Shown here piece by piece: positions 58,501-64,000 of a stretch of 64,000 bases of DNA; the stretch's first letter is position 1; the number at the start of each line of letters is the position of its first letter. The DNA is from Culex pipiens pallens (Eukaryota > Arthropoda > Insecta > Diptera > Culicidae). The DNA lies in NCBI RefSeq assembly GCF_016801865.2, contig NC_068939.1:72344100-72408099 (forward strand), written 5' to 3'. A program made the translations under genes and the position numbers. Below the pieces are notes generated by a model. It did no database searches. It had not been told where the DNA came from and was given only the letters and a program-made list of their open reading frames with translations.

Positions 58501-60420
58501 AGAAAAAGGTCGAATTGGGAGCCAAATAAAATATAGCGTTTACGGTCAAATATTTGCGTTTTTGTCATGTTTTCTTGTATAAAAGGTACCCAAGTAGCAA
58601 GTAAAACTTCGCTCTTTATTATGTTGTTGAACAATTGCTACATAAGCGTTTTTATACGTTAATTATTGAACAAGTGTAAAAAAATTTGGTCAATTGTTCA
58701 AATGTTGATCAGAAGACCATTGTTCAACATGATTGTGTAACACAAATGTCAAATTTAGCAACGGATTACGAAAACTTCATTTTGCAGTTTATTCTTACTG
58801 AAATGAAACTTGCGTTTAGAACTCGAAAAGCAAAATGACATTTGCATACATGATTTTTTTTTCATTTCAGTACCAAACGTGATGAAATAGTAGATTTGAC
58901 CTTTGGTTTCGTCTGGGATTTCTCGTAAACAAGTCTGCCACGTTATGTTCTAGAACGGTTCTTAAAACGTGTGCCTAACTCACTTCTGAATCTTAAAAGC
59001 AGGATGTTGTTAAACGGTTCCAATAACGTTTACCTAACTCGGTTCCGAATCTTATAGTCAAGAGTTCTTGCGACGTGTTTATCAAACATTCTCTATGCAA
59101 GTATGGCTTGCACTAAGGGTTGCCAGGTTGCCAGATTAATCTGGGAATGCCAGATTTTTCAAGTGTCAGCCAGAATAAAGATTCAGATTTTACCAGATTT
59201 TTAACCTTATGAAATTTTTGAACAACTTTTTGATAAAAATTAAACAAATTAGAGTGTGATTTTCTTTAATAAAATTTTAATTCAGCATCTTTGAGGACAT
59301 TAAACCAGTTAAAACATCTGAATTCTTCAAACTTTTGAATTAATTCATATCCTCCCTCTCCTTCATCATTCAGAATTGTTAGATTTTCGTCTGCCAGATT
59401 TTTCCAGATTTATAATCGATACTTTGCCAGATTTTTCGAATTTTGACCTGGTAACCCTGCTTGCACTTACAAAACTAACTTAAAACACGCACAGTTCAAC
59501 AACAGAAAACGTGCGCTTTTTCCAGCGTTCAAGAGTTCTCAAGGACGTTGTGAAAACATAGTAAATGAGTTCAATAACCAGTTCGGAAATTTCTTGGTGA
59601 ACAAAGTGTGCTACTTGGGTACAAGTTGTCATGCTATAGGCATGACAAAAAGACAAATAGCTTTGCTGCAACCGTGAGGCAGTAGCGATGATCACGAAAA
59701 TAGTGGAATAAAAAAAGAAAAAGGTGGAATGATTGCTGGTTATTTTTCAGAATCATTCTTCCTTGATTTTGATTTGTTTTCAAAAAAACCATTTAATATT
59801 ATAAGTATTTCTAGTCAGGAATTTACATGGCAGCTGGGAGTTTGTCTGCATCAGATTAACATTTTTTGCCAGGCGACTACTTGCTAGATTTTTTCAGTCA
59901 ACATATTTCGTAGAGCTGTGACAGCTTGAGTTCGATCATTGCTTGCATCTGGACACTGTGACGAGAAGTTCGTAATTTCTGTGTTAAATTATATTTTTTT
60001 AACTGGGCCTGTTGCAATAATTTTGTCCCAAGTCAAAAAGAATTCAATCCGACGGTAGGAAGGTTCTTCTTAATTTGTTTCGATCTGGTTATACCTAATA
60101 TGGTTGCATGAAAAACTTCTCCAAATTTAGCGGGCACAGCTATTTTGCAGTTTTTTTTTTTTTTTGCTTTACAACTTCTCAATAATTGGGAACGATTGGT
60201 TCAGTCCTCACTCATGCGATTTCAATTTGTAGGATTTTTCAATGGAAAACTAAACAAACTATAAGAATCTTAAATATTCAACTTAAAAGATAATAAAAAT
60301 AACATAACCCCATTTTTTTCTTGCAGAGGAAATGCACAAATTCATCGCGGAGCAGCTGCAAACCGGTCGCGTGCCACTATGTATAAATCCTCAGAGTGCC
60401 GCCTTCAAGAGCTTCGCCAG
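49525..60420 (+). CDS. nmo: Nemo-like kinase (NLK), partial: five exons from mid-kinase domain
   Basis: Exons 49525-49717, 56853-57062, 57127-57315, 57382-57583 and 60327-60420, with GT-AG junctions and matching phases, about 295 residues. The first visible exon reads YVITELLQSDLHKIIV and the catalytic loop ILHRDIKPGNLL; the next has ICDFGLARVEEP and the NLK-specific activation motif HMTQEVVTQYYRAPE (TQE instead of the MAPK TxY); later exons give WSVGCIFGELLGRRILFQ, the NLK signature CMCKCCYTPSAG and LCINPQSAAFKSFA. NLK/Nemo is a proline-directed kinase acting in Wnt, Notch and TGF-beta signalling and planar polarity. Exons coding the N-terminal lobe (glycine loop, VAIK lysine, C-helix) are absent from 39706-49524. 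After 60420 the frame either stops at once by read-through (FAR-stop) or splices on. Confidence 0.93.
49912..51266. mobile_element. Large fold-back element in an NLK intron, arms of about 640 bp
   Basis: Left arm 49912-50545 and right arm about 50624-51266 pair closely; ends ACTGGGTAATTCTC and complement CAGTGGGGTAATTCTCTACC. The loop of about 78 bp is GC-richer (GTCATCGATCATGGCC...GACAGACACGGACGACG). Being within an intron of a transcribed gene in sense, it would form a long hairpin in the pre-mRNA. Confidence 0.85.
51267..53696. other. NLK intron, dispersed-repeat relics
   Basis: No gene. Part of an inverted pair around AATATTTGCAACGGCCTAA (about 51630 and 52010) suggests a further decayed element. 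A block at about 52620-52870 (CAATAATGAGTTGC-type, TGCTGATAGGCCGATAATAG) is shared with 25270-25520 in the eIF3j intron, so it is a dispersed repeat. 53150-53550 resembles a worn fold-back arm. Confidence 0.4.
53697..54060 (-). mobile_element. tRNA-derived repeat with CACAGC ends (copy 2)
   Basis: Same structure as 45540-45899. A box TGGCCGAGTGGG at 53861-53872, B box GGATTGAATCC at 53820-53830, on the minus strand. Outer ends ACACAGCAAAAAATCC and complement CACAGCTAAAAAAGTAGTAA. It abuts the next element at 54064. Confidence 0.7.
54930..55850. repeat. Tandem array, about 226-bp unit, over three copies
   Basis: GTAGGGGGTATATCAAAAATG marks unit positions 55039, 55265 and (interrupted by the MITE) 55491/55654. 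Units share GTGCCATCCTGACTTAGAAA and CATTCGCTTTGAGACATCAT. The outer units are more diverged. Confidence 0.85.
55499..55653. mobile_element. hAT-like MITE, 155 bp
   Basis: Perfect 8-bp duplication GTAGGGGG (55491-55498 and 55654-55661) and inverted ends CACTAGCGTGCCCAGG. Neighbouring tandem units provide the unoccupied site. Confidence 0.9.
57584..58586. other. NLK intron, no element delimited
   Basis: AT-rich, with CTGGCAA/ATCTGGCA fragments near 57790 and 58080 and a worn fold-back-like block near 58190-58330 (TGCTGTCCATACTAAAATG). Nothing coding. Confidence 0.35.
58587..59621. mobile_element. TACCCAAGTAGCA-end element, 1.03 kb
   Basis: Ends TACCCAAGTAGCA and complement TACCCAAGTAGCAC; TA at each end may be the target duplication. 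It holds the nested 345-bp element at 59115-59459 and repeated GAACGGTTC-like motifs. Non-coding, in the last visible NLK intron. Confidence 0.7.
59115..59459. mobile_element. hAT-like MITE, 345 bp, with CCAGATTTTTC repeats
   Basis: Perfect 8-bp duplication CTTGCACT (59107-59114 and 59460-59467). Ends AAGGGTTGCCAGGT and complement CAGGGTTACCAGGT. Subterminal CCAGATTTTT copies at both sides. Confidence 0.85.
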
Positions 60421-60758
60421 GTAAGCTAATCCCGAGCCCCATGATGTTGGTTGTTCGCGTTTTATTTATTACCTTTTTTTCAAGTAGTTGATTGTTTTCG
60501 TAAATTAAACTATTCCTTTATTTTTTGTTAAATCTCGCGCGTTCTTTCCTGCTGACGGTTAGGGAAATGATTTTGCCTCGCGATTGAGACACTTTTGCGA
60601 TTTGGATTATTTTTTCTCTAGGATTAGCCTCTTTTTGCGTAATCAGAGTTGGGAGCGAAATTAAGTGGGGTTTAACACTAATCGCCCAATTGACCTACCT
60701 CTACTATCTGTTGATTTCCTTTATTTTTTTTTTTTACACTTTTCCCTTGCCCGGACAG

Positions 60759-60954
60759 ATTTTATCGGCTGACCAGAACAAGGAAGCCTTTGTTAGATTC
60801 GCGGTACTGTACTGTCTTTGTTTACAAAAAAAGCAAGGTTTTTGTTTTCGTTACTTGTTATCAACCTAGATGGTCATCACTTAGAAATATTTATCGAATA
60901 AAAACTACGATGATGATGATAGAACGCGGTGTGTTTACTAGATTATATTTTTGA
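60759..60954 (+). CDS. Candidate terminal exon of NLK
   Basis: A strong pyrimidine tract and acceptor (CTTGCCCGGACAG) at 60758 is followed by a frame in phase with the donor at 60420: RFYRLTRTRKPLLDSRYC and on for 64 codons to TGA at 60952-60954. This is not the conserved NLK C terminus (which in other animals begins after SFxxS). It may be an alternative end, or a chance frame since the second half is AT-rich. Confidence 0.25.
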
Positions 60955-60980
60955 AGAATTACAAAAATATATTTTTTTCA

Positions 60981-61080
60981 NNNNNNNNNNNNNNNNNNNN
61001 NNNNNNNNNNNNNNNNNNNNNNNNNNNNNNNNNNNNNNNNNNNNNNNNNNNNNNNNNNNNNNNNNNNNNNNNNNNNNNNN
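60981..61080. other. Assembly gap, 100 N
   Basis: Exactly 100 N. The right side continues the CR1-like element on the minus strand. The left side is the NLK-containing contig. Confidence 0.98.
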
Positions 61081-62044
61081 AAAACGCATGGTTTGTACAT
61101 GATGCTTTTTGAAATGTTGGCGTCGAGTTGAGAGCAGCCGTTGTTGTGAAAGTATGTGGCTTCTTCACTGACCGGACAAATTGAGAAATTTCGCAGAACG
61201 GATTCGAATTGTGAGCGTTTGTTGCTAGGCCTCAACAGGTCCGTGTTAAAGTCTCCTATCAGAAGAATGTCCTCATATTTATGGTACGTTCGTTTGAACA
61301 GCCAGTGTGGCACTGAGTGCCGCACTCGTCGGTGCCAGTTTTAGTTCAAACGAACATTCTTTTTCAGTGTGCATGGAACTCGCATGAAACTGAAAAAATA
61401 TCGAGTGCGGCACTAGAGTTTCAGTTCCAAGATGGCGGCGAAACTCGTGCGGAACTAGCGCGAGTTTCTTCAAAGAAACACTTTGACAGCTCTGAGTGCG
61501 GCACTCAGTGCCGAACTAGCCATCAAACGAACGTACCATTAGTAGCGAGTTCAGCGAGTTTAGTTTCTAGAAAGTTTGAGCAGTCATTTCCGGGTGGGTT
61601 GTAAACGACGAACAGCAGCAACCGATGTCCTGCAACGTGTAAGTCCAACGCCAGACCTTCCGTCCTGTCAGCAGAACCCGCAGTCAATTCAGTGTGGAAA
61701 ACGTTCCTACACGAAACACGTTTTGAGTAGTAAACTGCAATTCCTCCACCAGTCGTGTAAACTCTATCGTTGCGAATCAGAGAATATCCATCAATGCTGA
61801 CGCTGCGGTTTGATTTCTTCGTTGACAGCCATGACTCAGTGAAACACGCTACGTCGATATTTGCTACTGTCAAAACTTGTCGTATTTCGTCCAGTTTCCC
61901 GAAGCTCCTTGCACAGATGCTCTGGGCGTTTCCGTGGCAAATGCTCAATTTACCGGGGAGTAAAGCTGCGTTCAGAACCGCTCCAGGAATATTCGTGAAG
62001 GTTTGAATCGGTTGGTTAGGCATCAAGTAAAGTAAGGAAAACAA
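61081..62044 (-). pseudogene. Endonuclease N-terminal part of CR1-like ORF2, split by a MITE
   Basis: AP-endonuclease-type domain: AQSICARSFGKLDEIRQVL, DVACFTESWLS (catalytic E), GGGIAVYYSKRV, LLLFVVYNPPG, then after the MITE KYEDILLIGDFNTDLL (GDFN box with catalytic D and N) and FHNNGCSQLD before the gap. It nicks target DNA to prime reverse transcription. The reading frame is restored if 61282-61538 and one TTA are left out. Confidence 0.8.
61282..61538. mobile_element. 257-bp MITE with TTA target duplication
   Basis: TTA on both sides (61279-61281, 61539-61541) and inverted ends TGGTACGTTCGTTTGA. Internal GAGTGCGGCACT palindromes occur several times. TTA duplication fits the PIF/Harbinger group. 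The insertion point is confirmed by the interrupted endonuclease frame. Confidence 0.85.
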
Positions 62045-62169
62045 TTTTTAGAGGGCTGTACTAATATACTATGAAATAATTTGATAGGTTTACAATTTTC
62101 ACAATTTTACAAATTTGAATTACATACAACATTTAGACAAACTTCAAAAATAAAAGGGCGATTCAATAG

Positions 62170-63069
62170 TTACGTAAATTTGTTCAGATCTTCTTCGGAG
62201 AAAACGGCTACAGATGAAGTGCCTCCAGCCTGCTTCACGTAGACTATCCCCTTACTGGTGTAGACGGATGCTAGCTTGCCGGCCTTTTTCAGGCTTAGAG
62301 CAGCAGACTTCAGCTTACGCGCGGCAGTGTCCAAGTTTTCGTTGATGTAAACGCGCCGATCCGAGTTTAGTCCTAGGTGTCGCAGTTTGAGGTCACACCT
62401 GCGCATGTACGCACTGTAAAATTCGTCTCGGGCTGATTTGAGGGCAAACTCTACTACGACGAGGCTTTCATCACCGTTCTTCAGGCTCTCCAGTTTCATC
62501 CGTTTACAGCTGGCCAGGGGGTTACTTGTCGAGGGTAAAAGCTCCTTACAGATTTCTTGCAGGTACGCGTACAGATTTTCGCCGGACTGGAACGGGATGC
62601 CGCTGATGATCAGCTCGTTGCGGAACTCCAGTGCGCCAACGTTTTGTGAAACACTACCAAGCCTGTCGTTTATCGATTTCAGTGCAGCATCGTTTGTAGC
62701 GAATTTGGTAGTGCACTCCACCTTCAGTGAGTTGATATCGAGCTTCACATCGTTCAACTTTTCCTCCAGGTCAGACTTGACGGCATCGATTTTAGTATTG
62801 ATGTCGTTGCGAAGGCCATCAATCATAGCTCTCGTTTCGGTGAACTGACCCATGAGCATTTTAACCGCCGCTCCCAACGTCAGTGAGTTTGTAGTCTGAC
62901 CAGTTTCGGTTTCCAGCGAATTGTCCCAGGATTCCCAGGACTGGTTGTTTACCTCCTCTCTTCGTCGTTTTGTTGCTGAATTTGCTGAATTTACGTCGAT
63001 CAAGTGACCAACACCAGGAGGGGTCCTCGACAGGCTAGCCATACTATCACAGACGAGCGTGAGTACCAA
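62170..63069 (-). CDS. ORF1 protein of the CR1-like element
   Basis: Intact frame of 299 residues. Ser/Arg-rich N terminus (ATKRRREEVNNQSW), then a long heptad-patterned coiled coil (about residues 75-155: MLMGQFTETRAMIDGLRNDI and on), then an RNA-binding-like C-terminal domain with NELIISGIPF and VYINENLDTAARKLKSAAL, as found in ORF1 of insect CR1-group elements and distantly similar to the baculovirus FP-protein fold. It probably packages element RNA. The start used is the first Met; a later Met near MASLSRTPPG is about equally likely. Confidence 0.75.
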   Translation of the reverse strand: MVLTLVCDSMASLSRTPPGVGHLIDVNSANSATKRRREEVNNQSWESWDNSLETETGQTTNSLTLGAAVKMLMGQFTETRAMIDGLRNDINTKIDAVKSDLEEKLNDVKLDINSLKVECTTKFATNDAALKSINDRLGSVSQNVGALEFRNELIISGIPFQSGENLYAYLQEICKELLPSTSNPLASCKRMKLESLKNGDESLVVVEFALKSARDEFYSAYMRRCDLKLRHLGLNSDRRVYINENLDTAARKLKSAALSLKKAGKLASVYTSKGIVYVKQAGGTSSVAVFSEEDLNKFT

Positions 63070-63250
63070 GCAAAGTGTGCGTGGTATCGAGGACTGATAC
63101 GGTCAACTCGGGAGGCAGCAACAATGGCAGTGCACGTTATTCTACTGGATACCGAAAATTTGTCGTCAAAAATAACAGCACGACAGGTGGGCTCGTACGA
63201 AACTAGCACTCGCGGGTATCACACGGGGACTTAGCGATCACGACGGTAAG

Positions 63251-63562
63251 AAAAGTTTTGAGCGGTAGCAACGTTTTACACTTTAATTTTTGAAGTTTTG
63301 TTTGCTCCAACTATTCACAACACATCTTACTAGCTTGACGTTTTGTGCTTTTTTTTAAAGGAATTTGTTGTTAAAATTGTGTTTTTACCAAAAATGTCAA
63401 TAGTTTTATTTTTGAAAATTCATTGAAATTTTTTGATGGTTGACATTCACATTTGTTATAGAAAGTTTTTTGTTTGAAATCATTCTTTTGATAAGAAATA
63501 CCTATTATTTGAGATTTTTGAAAAGTCGGGAATTTTAAAATGGGATTTGAGTGGTCACCCTG
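63251..63562. mobile_element. Right terminus of the transposon with 9-bp target duplication
   Basis: Ends GAGTGGTCACCCTG (complement CAGGGTGACCACTC), matching the left terminus at 31857. An AAAGTCGGGAAT repeat lies just inside, as at the left end. The AT-rich remainder is non-coding. Confidence 0.6.
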
Positions 63563-63623
63563 GCCAAACTGTCAAAAAGTTTGTTTATTTGCGAGTTTGT
63601 TTGTTTTCCATATTCTAATAGCT
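63563..63623. mobile_element. Right half of the split MITE
   Basis: Begins with GCCAAACTG (the target duplication) and ends CCATATTCTAATAGCT. Partner of 31747-31856. Confidence 0.75.
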
Positions 63624-63737
63624 CCTTGAAAAACCGTGATTGACCATTTTCGAACGATGTTTTGTGTTTCTACTCAGAAAAACGAAAGAAGAAATTCAGG
63701 ACGGATTAATCGGCATCAGACCAGACGATGTAAAAAG

Positions 63738-64000
63738 GACAACGATTGGAAACTCGGTACTTGGAACGTTCGAACTCTGCAAGATCTTGCACGTGCTGGC
63801 CGTCTTGCCCGGGAGCTGCACAAGCTGAACGTGCATGTGGCCGCCATCCAGGAAGTTCGAGGGCCCGGTCATGGAGAGCGAGAATTCACGGCGGTGGACC
63901 CCATCGCCAACACCTCCTTCAAGTACCACATCTACTACAGTGGCGGCGAAAAGGCGATGCACGGAGTCGGTTTCGTAGTGATTGGGGATCAGAAGAACCG
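63738..64000 (+). pseudogene. Endonuclease of an RTE-like non-LTR element, cut by the window end
   Basis: Reads DNDWKLGTWNVRTLQDLA, then HVAAIQEVRGPG (catalytic E) and KAMHGVGFVVIGDQKN, the start of an AP-endonuclease domain of the RTE group (GTWNVRTL signature). Open to the window edge, so the element may continue intact beyond; its upstream part is not recognisable. Confidence 0.75.

Larger units (their letters stand above)
61081..63250 (-). mobile_element. 5' part of a CR1-like non-LTR retrotransposon
   Basis: Contains ORF1 (62170-63069) and the N-terminal part of the ORF2 endonuclease (61081-62044, interrupted by 61282-61538). Strand, order and protein region are what is missing from the 3' half at 33001-39605. 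The start near 63250 is approximate. Confidence 0.75.

Overview
The window is eukaryotic nuclear DNA, almost certainly from a culicine mosquito, most likely Culex. It is AT-rich, its genes have introns, and it is packed with miniature inverted-repeat elements, long fold-back elements and non-LTR retrotransposons. The recognisable host proteins are of insect type. The species call is inference; no marker here proves it.

Layout. At 0.3-7.1 kb there are three minus-strand genes for small secreted ten-cysteine proteins of the trypsin-inhibitor-like (TIL) type. Two of them lie in a recent local duplication. At 12.0-18.9 kb on the minus strand is a complete SLC12A8-type cation-chloride cotransporter-family gene (five coding exons, 709 codons). 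At 24.3-30.9 kb on the plus strand is a complete eIF3 subunit j gene (six exons, 241 codons). At 49.5-60.4 kb on the plus strand are five exons of a Nemo-like kinase (NLK), from mid-kinase domain to near the C terminus; the 5' exons are not in the window. Nothing suggests that these host genes work together.

The rest is mobile DNA. Six DNA transposons are bounded by perfect 8-bp target-site duplications and terminal inverted repeats (hAT-like), at 2.3, 14.7, 21.3, 22.5, 35.3 and 55.5 kb; a seventh at 59.1 kb also has an exact 8-bp duplication, with termini differing at two positions. The one at 35,295-38,840 carries decayed copies of two unrelated host genes, the ribosome-biogenesis factor RRS1 and translation elongation factor 1-alpha, so it looks like a gene-capturing (Pack-type) element. 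Other elements are piggyBac-like (TTAA flanks), TA-flanked, TTA-flanked, tRNA-derived, and very long fold-backs with arms of 0.2-0.8 kb, several inside introns of the host genes.

A strong structural signal links 31.7-39.6 kb with 61.1-63.6 kb. Each region carries half of the same nested stack: a MITE, split by a transposon with a 9-bp target duplication, which holds a CR1-like non-LTR element whose two halves face each other across the two 100-N gaps. The 21.3-kb block between the gaps, with the NLK exons, therefore appears to have been placed by scaffolding inside a transposon. Gene order between eIF3j and NLK should not be trusted.
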